From positions 1-64,000 of the forward strand of contig JAJSPD010000049.1 in NCBI GenBank assembly GCA_021307315.1: 64,000 nucleotides of DNA, given 5' to 3'. The DNA is from Bisporella sp. PMI_857 (taxonomy: Eukaryota > Ascomycota > Leotiomycetes > Helotiales > Helotiaceae). Under the pieces are notes generated by a model. It searched no databases. It had not been told where the DNA came from and worked only from the letters and a program-made list of their open reading frames with translations. Shown in pieces: positions 10,908 to 21,796 of this stretch (the first letter of the stretch is position 1; every line of letters begins with the position of its first letter). The translations under genes and the position numbers were made by a program.

Positions 10908-12628
10908 CTAGAACTCCATAGTGTCGTTCTCCTGTTCTCGCTTGACTTTGACTCCAGCTTCGTCCCTCATTAAAGCTAACACAAATGATCGGAAATACTC
11001 CACATAAGGCTTCAGGCTCGTTTTCTCCCAATCCTGAATACTCTTTCCAGGCTTCTGGTCATCCTCCGGGGCTGTCCATGCATCGATATCAGCAAGTAGC
11101 TCTATCACAGTTGGGACACCCAGGGGGTCGAAATCTTCCAAGCGTTTTGTGTCGATCGGCACACAAACCCTGCCCGTTCCAGGATGTACAACAAATGGAC
11201 TTTTAAGCAAGTGATTAAGCTTCTTGCTGACTTCGATATCGAGACGTGGGTAGGTGTATTCGAGAACGATGTCTTGCTTCGCCTCTAGCAATGCCTTAGC
11301 ATCTAATCCTTTGCTAGTCTTTGCAAGGGCATCGATATCCGACCATTTTGCTTTAGAAGCTCTCTCAGGGCTCGAATTCCATTTTTTGCGCAGCGCATCA
11401 TTGAGGGTTTTATCAGGCAAAAGTTGGAGTAACCGATCGAACTTCTCATCTCTCTCCCAAGGATCCTGATCTTGGAGAATGTCATGCTGGAAGTGGGATT
11501 TCAAGATCTCGAGACTTCGTCTACAAATCATTAGCATATGTATTCTCATTGGAACTACAACATACGCTACGTGCGGATGCAAAGGTCTCTTCACGTTTAC
11601 TTTCTTCCCGCTCTGTGAGCCGCCTTTGATAACTTCTAGGTATCCAGCAATAGCTCTTCTTTTCTGGTCATCCATAAGTCGAGCCTTTTTATCACAAACC
11701 CAAGCGTGAGCTCCTCGTCGTCCAGAATACACCCACATAATGTGCTTAAATCCGAAATCATCTCGCAATGCCACATCGACAACCTTAATAGCCATGGTAA
11801 TAAATTGCCAGCACTTGTTGCAGATATTGGCTTTATCGCAGCATGTTCGAATATCATCATAATCTGTTAGATCGATATCGAAACATAATTCTTTGGCTAT
11901 TGGCTTGAATGCAGCTGCTTTGCGGAGTGTTTTTCGGTCGCGAGGATTTGTACTATACACAGGGCCAATTTCGAATCTAGAAGGCATAAGTCGCAATACA
12001 TCTTTTCTTAGTCTTTGTCCATTAGCGTCTACGTCATGAATGCACGGCTTTGACTCACGTTTCAAACGTTGGGAAGGATTGGTATCTTAGGTAAGCATCA
12101 TTCTGTAATGTGAAGGCAAATTCGCGGTGGCCGAAATCTGTAGAAGGCGTAGGAGAGTGATTGAGCCATTGAAAGAGATATCGCCATGGGAATAGTCGTT
12201 GGTAGAATGAGCGCATTACTTCCGGATCTGACGCTCGCGACAAAGGGCCCCCAGGAGGACTAACTAGTCAGCACACATATTTCAACGCGACCTAATGCTT
12301 ACATTGGAGACGACGATGCTTCTGGAGAGCTTGAAACCTTAATATTTTGTGCGTTGGAGCTTGGAAACTCATCATCGGAGTCAATATCCGCGAAAATATC
12401 TTCTAGCTTAAGCTCTGCCTGTGGTTCCGTCTTCACTTGTGGCAAGCCATCTCCCTCAACACCAATATCCGCCATAGTAATGTCATTGTCACCGTCGGCT
12501 GGCTTCTGAGCATCCTCCGTTTCGGTTTCAGGCGTGAGAATTGGGTCATTATCTGAATTTTGGGAGTCGGCATTTTCTGCTTCCGCAATCAAAGCATCGT
12601 GATCCATATGAGACTGGTCTTCGGCCAT
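10908..12628 (-). CDS. PRI1: DNA primase small (catalytic) subunit Pri1
   Basis: Synthesises the RNA primer for DNA polymerase alpha during replication; nuclear. Exons are 12303-12628, 12059-12259, 11566-12012 and 10908-11520, and phases close to 528 residues. The start MAEDQSHMD is preferred; an in-frame ATG five codons upstream (12641-12643) is also possible. An acidic N-terminal extension of about 110 residues is followed by the primase fold: MRSFYQRLFPWRYLFQWLN, the FEIGPVY region, the catalytic carboxylates in CFDIDLTDYDD (Asp about 221 and 223), a zinc-binding CC...CNKCW cluster, and SGRRGAHAWVCD (about 272), which contacts the nucleotide. HPHVA is split by the third intron. The acceptor of intron 2 (ACAAAG) lies close to its CTAAT branch site but is the only one that restores frame. 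It diverges from the BTB gene to the right. Confidence 0.95.
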
Positions 12629-12948
12629 TATAGAGTGCGGCATCGCTTTAGAAACTGTAAAGGTGTAAGACTGAAGATGGTGAGGAGGTTGAATGTCTCC
12701 TACCGCGTAAAGTGGAACGCGTCTTGACGCGTCAACGCCAAAGAGGCTTTGTGCGCCAAGATAAGGCAAGGCTCTAGGTTACTGTAGACAGCCTTATCGA
12801 CCCACCACAATGAGTGAACGCTTCTAGACAACACAAGCTGGTCTCAGTTCAGCACCCAGAGCATATAAATAATGCCTGAGTACATAATACCTGCTCATCT
12901 TACTGCTGGCTTTAATTTTAATTTTGTTTCGCAATATAATTCGCAGAC
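12629..12948. promoter_or_regulatory. Shared promoter region of PRI1 and the BTB gene
   Basis: 320 nt between divergent start codons. It contains several ACGCGT/GACGCGTC motifs on both strands near 12715-12732 (AACGCGTCTTGACGCGTCAACGC). These match the MluI cell-cycle box (MCB, ACGCGT) that binds MBF at DNA-synthesis genes such as PRI1 in yeast. The regulatory role here is inferred. Confidence 0.6.
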
Positions 12949-14946
12949 ATGTCATATCAATCACCAGATCTCACATTCGCTGAGTAAGTCAAACCCTGAA
13001 TATCACTACACCAGGCCAATATGATCTCTGTCTATTAGGAGCGAGTGTATAGCACGGCAGAGCTGCAGTGAATTCAATGCTATGGACCACTGATCGAGCG
13101 ACGTAGTATTAATATTCTAAATATTCATGTCGGATATGAAGTGGTTACCAAATCTAACTCAGCATATCAGAAGCATTGATTCTTAGAAAGAGAATCTATC
13201 TTCTCTCTCGTGAATATTGAGACTGCCTAGAAACTTATTGTAGAAGTCTTCACTTTGGCTTATTGATACACAATGCCAACAAGTCTTCGACCAAGTAGTT
13301 ATCTATATCATAGCTGACTCACCCTAGGGATTTAGGTACCGAGGTTGTAGATATCTACGCAGGAAACAAGCACTATCTTGTACATAAGAGGCTTCTAACT
13401 TCGAAATCCGATTACTTTGAGAAGGCCCTCAATGGCCAATTCAAAGAAGCTGCCGAGAACACAATACATCTAGAGGACGTCGAGCCAACTGCTGTGGCAC
13501 TGCTGATCGGATGGCTGTATCGAGGAAGCATTCCTGGCATGGATAGAAAGCTTAGTCCATTCACTAGGTCCGCCCGAACGAGTTTAGAAGAATCTCTTCC
13601 AGTCCCAAATGCTATATCTATAAATGGCACGTTGGTTGGCTACACTCCTTTGCAAGAAATGCGGGACACCATATTTGGAGTATCCTTCTTCGAAAGGTTT
13701 TGCCACATCTCTGCTCAACCTCCATATTCATCATTCTCCCAAGAAGAACTGCGTATTGCAGACTACAGTAAGCATATCCGAACTCAGAACAATGTCCCGT
13801 TGTCGGCCAGGCTCCCGAAGTAATAACTAACTAAAATTGATAGCTAGTTCAAGAAGATTCCGTGGCGATGGCGATGGTGTCGAACAGGCTGCACAGCCAA
13901 TTTTGTCACAACCTCTGACTCGGCCGATCACTTTCTTTGGAGCCGCTCCAAGGGTTATACAACCGGATTTGCTGCAAGCACCTAGGCCTAGACCAGTGCT
14001 TCAGCAGCCTTGTATATTTGGCGCGCCAGTTGATCACAGTGAAGGAAACTCTTCTGGAACAATCCGTACATATTCAGATATTGTACCTTCGTCCAACCCC
14101 GATAGTGCTTCACTTGGAGAGTGGGCAGCAGTTACTTTAGCATTTAAAAGAGAGGAGGGCCAGAATGACCATCAAGAGGAAGATATTCGAACCGAAGTCG
14201 ATCAAGAAAGCAACAGCAGCAAATTTGGCTCAACGCCATTTATTTTGTACCCTGAAGGCACCGGCGAACCTATTCCTGGAATTCCTCATTCTCCACGGTC
14301 CTCGGAAGCTTCAATTAATTGGTCTGCGTTACAATGTAAGAAAATTTTTCCAATCTATGAAACACACCTTTGGGTGACCCCCAGTGATCTCAGTGTTGCT
14401 AGTCGAGTTCAGCCTGCGATCACTCTATCCGTCCATGATAAGAAGTATGTGCTAACGTAAACCTCTAAAAGTGGCTGTGATTCAATTATGCATATTCGCT
14501 GAGACAATCTGCTGGCCTAGTCTGTATAACGATGCGATTAACGCATATATAAGGGGTGAACAAAGCATGTTCCGCCTGATTCCTGAGGAGCAGTAGGTTT
14601 CTTGAATATTCGGCCTTTCCCCTGCCACCAAAGCTTTTGTTAAACTACCATTCTTGATCCTATCGCAGAAAATGATGGCCAAACTAATCTTTAAACTCGA
14701 AATAGCGTCGAACTCATATACGAAAACACGCACCCACACTCCACGCTCCGCAAATACGTCCTGGAGAATATCTTCACAAGCCAAAATCCCACCAAGTATC
14801 TTGAACTTGCGAGGAAGTACGATGATCTGTTGGAGGAGATCATGCGGCAGATAACTATTCCACGACCAGCAAGTCCACCTAAATTCGATGATGCAATGAT
14901 TCGGTCTTATTACATGGAAGACATTAGCAAAGGTAAAGTGAACTAA
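12949..14946 (+). CDS. BTB/POZ-domain protein with a long insertion
   Basis: Exons are 12949-12983, 13328-13767, 13844-14335, 14472-14592 and 14706-14946; phases close to 442 residues. Residues about 13-83 are the first half of a BTB domain: EVVDIYAGNKHYLVHKRLLT, SKSDYFEKALNGQFKEA, and the WLYRGSIPG turn. The second half, LCIFAETICWPSLYNDAI, only resumes near residue 325, followed by VELIYENTHPHSTLRKYVLE, the usual fungal BTB C-terminal helices. About 230 residues rich in Pro, Ser and Gln lie between, spread over parts of exons 2 and 3. Fungal BTB proteins of this class are of unknown function; some BTB proteins are Cullin-3 adaptors, which is not shown here. Intron 1 (344 nt) and intron 4 (113 nt) are longer than usual. 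The exon chain is my reconstruction; exons 2, 4 and 5 are firm by homology and exon 3 by open frame and phase. Confidence 0.72.
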
Positions 14947-17338
14947 AGGGGAAAGAGTAGCCTAGTTCGAGGAGGACAGGATATTGAAATGGAAAGGAAA
15001 GGAGGGGAAAACAGCCGGACCTGACTAGGTTTAACCGGGACTGATGGATGAACGAACCAATAACCTACTGTGCATTATGTTCTCTGTATGCTGCGGTAAA
15101 CCACTGAGTACCTACTAAACCAAGTAAATGCTTAATTTACTAAGTTGAGTTAGCCTCGATTTTAAATTTAGTAAGTTAAGTTTAAAAGCTTATAACTTAA
15201 TTCACTAAGTTATAATAATTTACTAAGCAGCTAAAGTTTTTGTTTTGTATTATCGTCACAGTTGTCACCTAATCGTCATGTAATCATCTCAGTTACCACA
15301 TCTGTTCGAGACCAGCGGCACGTGACATGGGCTTGTTTTTAAAAGAGTTATTTTCGAGCTCCACTTTCTTTTTTCTAGTTTAGTATTTTTGTAATATAAC
15401 TTTACTGTAGCTTGCAAAAGCGTCAGTTCCAGCTTCGTGACAGTAGGCTAACAAAGATCAAAAAAGCGACGCAACAAAAGGAGAAGAAAAAGCTACGGCC
15501 ATCGAAACATTTTTAATGCAAGGAGACGAGGCAAGAAAAAGCGTAATAGGCTGCAAATTCATCATAAACTGCTACTGCAGTTTCGGAGAAACATATCGTA
15601 GAAGTGATTTGTGTTGCTGGTTTCAGGGGCTGGTTTCAGCCCGGAATATACTTTCTCTTTTTAGCACTTTGGCCATTTTGAGGGCGTCACATTCGTTTAA
15701 ATAGTATAAGCTTTTCTACACTCCTTTATCAAGCTGCTCGGTGTGCGAAATCCTCGTAACCTTGGGAGAGGGTGACTGCCAGAGTGGACGCGTTCTCGGC
15801 TCTGGATCTTGTCCTGTGACCCCTCAACTGAGCGAGGACGTAGGGAGATTGGTGCACTGACCGATGATGATGCCGCTCGTTGCTCTTCCAATACTAACCT
15901 CAGTTCCTTCTCCAATTCAGCCATGCTATCATCAATCTATCCCATCATCGCCGTTCCGAGGTCTCGAGGAGGGAGTGGGGCGCGGACCCCATTGACATGC
16001 TCTGAGCTATATCATCTATGTCTTGCTAGTTGATCTGATTTTGTAGTGGCATGGCAGCGAGGCCAATGGTAGCAGACCAGAAGAGCCGCCAGAACCCGGT
16101 TCACGTGTTGCCGCGGCTCATGGCCTTGAGTGGGAACAGCGGGAGAGTCCGGCCGGTGGTTATAGAAATACTGCGGGTAGAAGAGCTAGTGGCAAAAGCG
16201 AGAAGGGTGGAGATACAGCAGCCGCAGGAAGGGAGGTTTAAGAGTTGGTGGTATATTTGGAGAGGCACATCCGTGGCATAGTATGAAGGATTGTCCGATG
16301 GGACAGGACACCCATTTACAGAAGCAGATGGAAGATGCAGAACAGGGGATTCGATACGAGGATGTTTCGCGTTGTTTTCATTATGGGGTTCTACAGGGGA
16401 TTTGTGATCAATGGGAACACAGGGGGCGGCGGCAGGATGGTGGAGCGAGCGAGCGAGCAAGCGGGCCGGCGGAGGATGTCAATACGGCGGGGTGTTGATT
16501 GGAGCGATTACGATGATGTTATCGGAGGGTGATGACGAGGTCATCGAGGATATGTATACATGGATCCGGGAATGTGGGGTAGTATCCACAGACAGGGTGG
16601 GCATATATAGGTGGATGGGGAGGATATGAAACAATGCGGTTAACACAAGTATTCCATCGATTAGCCAAGCAGCATCGAAAGTAGCAAGAATAAAGAAGTA
16701 GAAGTGCGTCCCGGTGGCAATATCGTACTAGTCTTTCCTGCTTCTAGCTTCCTATATTGCGGTTGAAAACTGCGCCACATTGGATCTTAAGTGCAACCTT
16801 CTAGCATTGCATGTGGGATGTTAGCTTAATCTTGAATGTGCAGTCATGCTTTCAATGAGCTCATTCATTGTTACGCTGAGTATGCCGTATTCAGCCTCAA
16901 CCACACATTAACCCTTCTATAACCAATGGGGCGACTTGATTGGTCAATTCGTGTGCAGGGCTCACACGTTATGGTATTTTATTGGCTAGAAAAGCATCAT
17001 CATCCTCAAACCTCATCAAAGTCAGGCGCAACTCAAAGGCACAAATAGTACCTGCCTATTCTTTTCACCGAGATACCACTCAATTCAGATTGCAATTAGC
17101 CAAGCATAACTTGGCTGCCTATAAAACTCTATGCGCTCACCCTTGCAACCCAAAATTATCAGGTCCTCTGGGATCATGTACAATAAGAGCTTCGCAGTTT
17201 CTCGGAGGACTCGACGAGTCATCCTGTCATATGATTTCATTGGTGAATCTTACTCTGATGAAGATCAATAACGAGAGTTTGTCCCTCATGGATACTTCAT
17301 CCTAGTTTCTGCGATGACCTAATAGTTAGGTGCACAAG
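14947..17338. other. 2.4-kb gene-poor region
   Basis: 15120-15240 is a strongly A+T-rich stretch repeating variants of ACTAAGTTA/TTAACTTA. 15460-16600 has mixed open frames on both strands. On the minus strand a frame from 16460 to about 16030 reads through one TGA (16104-16106) into FWRLFWSATIGLAA, which could be the relic of a small membrane protein, but there is no intron solution or family match. A GAGCGAGCGAGC run lies at 16444-16459. No gene is called. Confidence 0.4.
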
Positions 17339-17348
17339 TATATATATA
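17339..17348 (+). promoter_or_regulatory. TATA box of the GH17 gene
   Basis: A perfect TATATATATA lies 118 nt upstream of the GH17 start codon, with CT-rich sequence after it (17368-17390) where transcription would be expected to begin. Position and sequence support a core promoter. Confidence 0.6.
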
Positions 17349-17465
17349 GCGAAGTCTTCGTGCCAGAACTGCCTTTCACTATCCTTCATCCAATTGATTG
17401 ATAGGTTCAAAAACGCGGCCCCTTTATTCTTGTTGATAATACCACTTATTTCATTATCCTACACA

Positions 17466-18364
17466 ATGAAGTTCTCAGCTTTCAACGTAGCAGCAGCTAC
17501 ACTGCTCCATCTTACATCGGCTCTTCCTTCCCGTTGGTCCAACCACGCTATGCTATGAACACTTCACTAATCTCCACAGAACCTTCAACCACCCAACTCA
17601 CATCCAGAGCCGTAAGCAGCGTAGGAATAACCTATCTTCCCTACACCGACTCCGGCTCCTGTAAATCTGCCTCCGAAGTTTTCGCCGACCTCAGTTCCAT
17701 TGGTCCTTCATACAACCTCATCCGCCTCATAGGCACAGATTGCGACCAGGTCCCCAAGGTCCTCTCCGCCGCCAGAGCCCAAGGCTTCAAGCTCTTCCTC
17801 ACAATTTCCAACACTAACAGCCTCAGCACTGACCTCAACACCATCGTCAGCAGTGTTGGCAGCGACTGGGGTATAATCGACACTGTATCAGTCGGTAACG
17901 AACTCATCTACTCCGGCCATGCAACCCTCGGACAAGTCCTCTCCGCTCTCTCCACCGCGCGCTCTACCCTCCGGCAATATGGCTTCACAGGTCCAGTGGT
18001 AGCAGTCGACCTACCTCGAACCTTCACCTCGAATCCATCTCTCGGTGCAGCGTCTGATTATATAGCTGTTAACGTTCAACCTTTTTATTCCAGTACCACG
18101 ACGGCTCTTAATGCCGGTGCGTATGTTGCTTCTCAGATCTCAGTTCTGAGTGGCGTGGCAGCTGGAAAGTCTGTTGTGGTTACAGAGGTAGGGTGGCCGA
18201 GAAACGGAAACTGCAATGGTGTTGCTTGCCCAAGCACTGCAAACCAGAAGGTTGCACTTGATAGTGTGAGAGCTACGTTGAGTGGGAGGGTGATCTTCTA
18301 TGCGGCGTTTGATCATCGTTGGAATAACGAGTATTGGGGTTTGGTGGGTTACTATAGCTTCTAG
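17466..18364 (+). CDS. Secreted GH17 beta-1,3-glucanase/glucanosyltransferase-like protein
   Basis: Glycoside hydrolase family 17, the family of yeast Bgl2 and Scw proteins, which cleave or remodel cell-wall beta-1,3-glucan. Exons are 17466-17532 and 17580-18364, giving 283 residues. Exon 1 encodes a signal peptide (MKFSAFNVAAATLLHLTSALPS); without splicing out the 47-nt intron it would stop at 17553-17558. The mature protein starts the barrel with SVGITYLPYTDSGSCKSAS, has YNLIRLIGTDC, the acid/base glutamate in VSVGNELIYSG (about residue 130) and the nucleophile in VVTEVGWPRNG (about 225), ending FDHRWNNEYWGLVGYYSF. No GPI signal or Ser/Thr stalk is visible, so it is predicted to be secreted or wall-associated. 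The intron donor (GTTGGT) is weaker than average, but the acceptor follows a CACTAAT branch site. Confidence 0.9.
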
Positions 18365-19624
18365 TTTTGAGGGAAGAGGTTAGCGTTGTATTGAGATGAT
18401 GATAGGGAAGGAATCTGAAGTGAAGAAAAACTTGTGGGGGACTAGATATTATCATGCTAGCTGTGGATGTTGTTTTAACGACTTACGAGAGATTAAGATT
18501 AGCAAGTGGAACTTTGTTGCAAAACTGTTGTGGCAACAAACAATCTGGAGGTAAAAACTATAATAAAAACTAAAAGCTAAGACTCTTGTTGTAGAAACTT
18601 TAAGTGCTTTTAACTAATGTAAATTGCTAAGTATATGTAAAGTGAATAAGGTAGTGTGCCATAAATCAGCTTCTATTAATACAAAATTTAATCTTTACTC
18701 TTTTATTACGTTAAGGAAAGCAGAATGGAGACAACATAATGACTCATAAGACTATAAAAATATGGCATAGCACTGTCATCAAGTAAATAGTTGCCCAGAC
18801 TAAAATGCTGGTTCAATGGCCGGCACCAAGCGTTCCCTAACTATGCGCCATATTCAACTATCCTGATTCTTCTATGCGGTCTTCTGATCCCCGATAGCCA
18901 TTTTACCCTAATCATCATTTTGTCGTCTTATACGCCATGCTCAAACAAGCTTACTACAGTACTCTTCTCGAGATTCATGTCCACCTTTCAAGCTGGGAAG
19001 AGTCACCAAAAAACCTCTCCTAACACAGCAACCATCCAACATTAATAAACCCGTTGTTTATTCACCCTCACCTATACGAAACCTGAGAACACGACATTTC
19101 AATCTAGCGAAATCATCAAGAGGACTACAAGGGCGAGTACGTGTGTCAACTTACTTCGTAGCTGGCATATCGTTGTTAATTTGGAATGCAGAAAGTAAGT
19201 GCGGTATAGCAGGAAGATGGGACGTTAAAAAATAAGGTAATGATAAAAGCCGTTATAAATGAGAAGGATCTACCTCGGAGAAGGGGCCATCTTCACACTC
19301 AAAATCTCAGGAATAATAACACATATTATCTATGAAGCAAGAGTGGAGATTTTACGTAAGCCACTAAAGACCTATCATCATTTCCAGAATTAGTGTTTTC
19401 AATCTCTATAAACTGACTCGTTCCAGGGAGGAGTTTGTTTAATTCATAATAAATCTTAGTTAACATAGAGTTAACCAGCAAGTAAAAGATGTAGAGGCTA
19501 AGGATCTCGCCTGGCCGGAGAGCTTCAAGGACGTAAAGCGGGTTTATATAATGGCCCTGCCGGTTCAGAATCTCAGAGTCCTATCATTCATGGAAAGTAC
19601 TGGGCATTCACATTTATAAAGCAA

Positions 19625-19795
19625 GCGGCCGCAAAAGCAGTTGTGACAACAGCACGGGATTTCGCAACAGGAACCGACATGCGGAAACACCTTTCATCTA
19701 AGTAACAACTCATAGTATAATGTGTGGCCGCAAAAGCAACCATGACAACAGGCCGGGACTTCGCAACAGAAACTAACACGCGGAAACAACTTCCA
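19625..19795. repeat. Diverged 72-bp direct repeat, two copies
   Basis: Copies at 19625-19696 and 19724-19795 align without gaps. By eye 14 of 72 positions differ, and 11 of these are transitions (C/T or G/A). Shared blocks include GGCCGCAAAAGCA, TGACAACAG, TTCGCAACAG and GCGGAAACA. There is no coding interpretation. It may be a tandem duplication that has since decayed, or part of a longer element. Confidence 0.75.
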
Positions 19796-20627
19796 CCCCA
19801 AGCAGCCACCCCCCTTACGCGGACAGCAGCGTATCAAATGCCGCAAACACAAATAATCCATCAATAGAAATCAGTTTATTACACCCAACCAGCAATCCTC
19901 CATCTTCCATCTCGTGTAACAATCTTGGAAACTTTTATCCATATCAAAGCAAGGACAGTGTACAAAACAAGATCTTTTATAGTTGCAAACCCAACCCGCT
20001 AAACCGCTAAACCCCTTTCTCCACATATTTCCCACAATTAGCCGCTCCGCACAATCTATCCCCCTCACCAATAAACACGCGCAAGAAAAAAAAAACAAAG
20101 GAGGCGAATAGATCGTCCAGATCGTCAGGGGGCATGGCCTCGCTTATTCTCGGCTGCGTTGAAAGGAGATTCAGGGGGCCTTTAAATAAACATTTCTCCC
20201 TCAACACACCACCCAATCCACACGCTTGCTCTTAATCAATAACAATCAATCAAAATCGCTCTGCTGCTTTCCGCGCTCAGCGTAAAACATTTGAATGAGC
20301 TCTCGAGCAAAAACAAACAAAGCTTAAGATATCTACCACCATCATCCCCAAAGGTATGATCACGAAGAAGGCCAAGCAAGATCGCTCTCCCCTCCCCCCC
20401 CCTGACATCCTACCCCGCGATAAAATCTTACAGGGCTCGACGATCCCCCAAAATAACCCCCCCCCCAAAAAAAAGAAAAGAAAAGAAAAAAGAGCCGCAA
20501 CCCCTTCAGCTTCCCATCCAACCCCAATTGCGCCTCCCTCCCCCCCGCCGCCCACCCTCTAACCCCACGATCCCCATCCCCATAAGCTCCACCATCTTCT
20601 CATAACAAAGACCCAAGTTTTAATACC

Positions 20628-20655
20628 TTTTTTTTTTTTAAAAAAAAAAAAAAAA
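20628..20655. repeat. T12-A16 homopolymer palindrome
   Basis: Twelve T followed immediately by sixteen A makes a perfect inverted repeat able to extrude as a hairpin. It resembles a strong nucleosome-excluding poly(dA:dT) element or a pair of opposed poly(A) signals. It is also a likely spot for assembly error. Confidence 0.85.
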
Positions 20656-21259
20656 TAGAGGTGTCAAACAAAGAGTTCAAGAATTCAAAGATGGCGTTTT
20701 TTAAACCTAAAGAATGGAGAAGAGGGGAGGGGATCATGGAGGGGGAAGGATCGTGCGAAGGCTGATGTAGTAGATGTCATGTGAAGCTTGCGAAGAACCC
20801 AGCGGGAGGCGAATGCTGCTTGTTTTTTTGTTGGAAGGCTGCCATGCTGGATGTGTTGCAGCGAAGAGAAGGATAAGGGGTGGTCTATGTGATGATAGAA
20901 TGAACTAATGTCTTATCTGCCGATTGGAATGCCTTAGATCTAGGATTCTCTTGAATGTTGAGAAAATAAGGCACATGACGCTGACAACAGGTTGAGAACA
21001 GCTTTAAGAATGAGTCATTCTGCAACTTAGACTGTGACGGCATTTGTAAATACAAAAATGCTTTTATTCCTATTGGCAAGAGGTATCGCTACTTGGTATC
21101 AACATCATTATCATATCCTCGTGGCCGGTACATTCCAACCGTTGCCAACCCGAAACGCCATTCCACAAAATTTGTCATAACGCCTAATAAAACCCAGTGC
21201 CCAACGGGAAAGTTCATAAAATCACGAAGCTCCCCTTATTGCCTCTCATCCTACTCATG

Positions 21260-21796
21260 TCACGAGCGTGCTACGCTGTTCTTTGACTTCACTTTTTCCT
21301 TCTTACTGCGCCGTGTCTTAGATGTCTTGCGTCGCTTCGTCCATGGCTCAACCCCGCGCCATGATAGTTGTTCGTGAGTTTCTTCCGTATATGCCCAAGT
21401 CTCGAGAGGACTAGGGCCGGTGACATCGTCACAAAACTGTGGGAAGTTAAATCGTGGTCTAGCGTCTTGGTTTTCATTCAGCGACAGGTCGGGCTGTCCA
21501 TCGCCATGATACGCCGAGCCATGGTTGACTTCAAGCGATGAGGGAGTGTACGCGTGGAAGCTACTACCCGCTAAATCTGCATACTTTGGGCTGCAAGGCG
21601 AGCTTAGGTCTTCGGGGGACGGCTTTTGATTTTCGAAGGAGGAATATCCGCTGTCGAGAATGGTAGCGTCGACATCACAGTTGAAGTCTCCTATGTAATC
21701 TATGTTGCCATGGTACGCCCATTCATTTTTGCCTTCTTCATATGGAAAGAGGCGACTTGTGGTGCCGCTGGCGGTGCTGGTTGACTTGGTCGCCAT
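21260..21796 (-). CDS. Hypothetical protein with basic C-terminus
   Basis: Single exon, 178 residues, no recognised family. It has an acidic/polar N-terminal two thirds (motifs SRLFPYEEGKNEWAYHGN, DATILDSGYSSFENQKPSPE) and a C-terminal basic block KRRKTSKTRRSKKEKVKSK that reads as a nuclear localisation signal. It has no Cys-rich, zipper or membrane segment. The 5' flank has a TATA-poor, CT-rich composition. The frame is open for its whole length with balanced composition, unlike its surroundings, which is the main evidence that it is a gene. An additional 5' exon cannot be excluded. Confidence 0.5.
   Translation of the reverse strand: MATKSTSTASGTTSRLFPYEEGKNEWAYHGNIDYIGDFNCDVDATILDSGYSSFENQKPSPEDLSSPCSPKYADLAGSSFHAYTPSSLEVNHGSAYHGDGQPDLSLNENQDARPRFNFPQFCDDVTGPSPLETWAYTEETHEQLSWRGVEPWTKRRKTSKTRRSKKEKVKSKNSVARS

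Larger units (their letters stand above)
18365..21259. other. 2.9-kb gene-poor, repeat-bearing region
   Basis: No gene is supported. The stretch contains the 72-bp direct repeat and the T12A16 palindrome listed separately, plus a purine-rich AAAAGAAAAG stretch at 20465-20495 inside a C-rich context (20386-20560). That stretch creates an open but low-complexity frame encoding Pro and Lys runs. The 5' part (18480-18780) is A+T-rich. Confidence 0.5.

Noticed and set aside
12300..14000. Idea that 13328-13820 and 13844-14460 are separate short genes
   Set aside because: A GTAAGC donor at 13768 and an acceptor at 13843 join them in phase, and the second half of the BTB domain is only complete when exons 4 and 5 are added.
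16030..16460. Minus-strand frame interrupted by one TGA, with FWRLFWSATIGLAA
   Set aside because: Could be a relic membrane protein, but the opposite strand is equally open and no family or intron model fits.
20356..20562. Open frame with Pro and Lys runs
   Set aside because: Created by C-rich and A-rich homopolymers; no conserved sequence.
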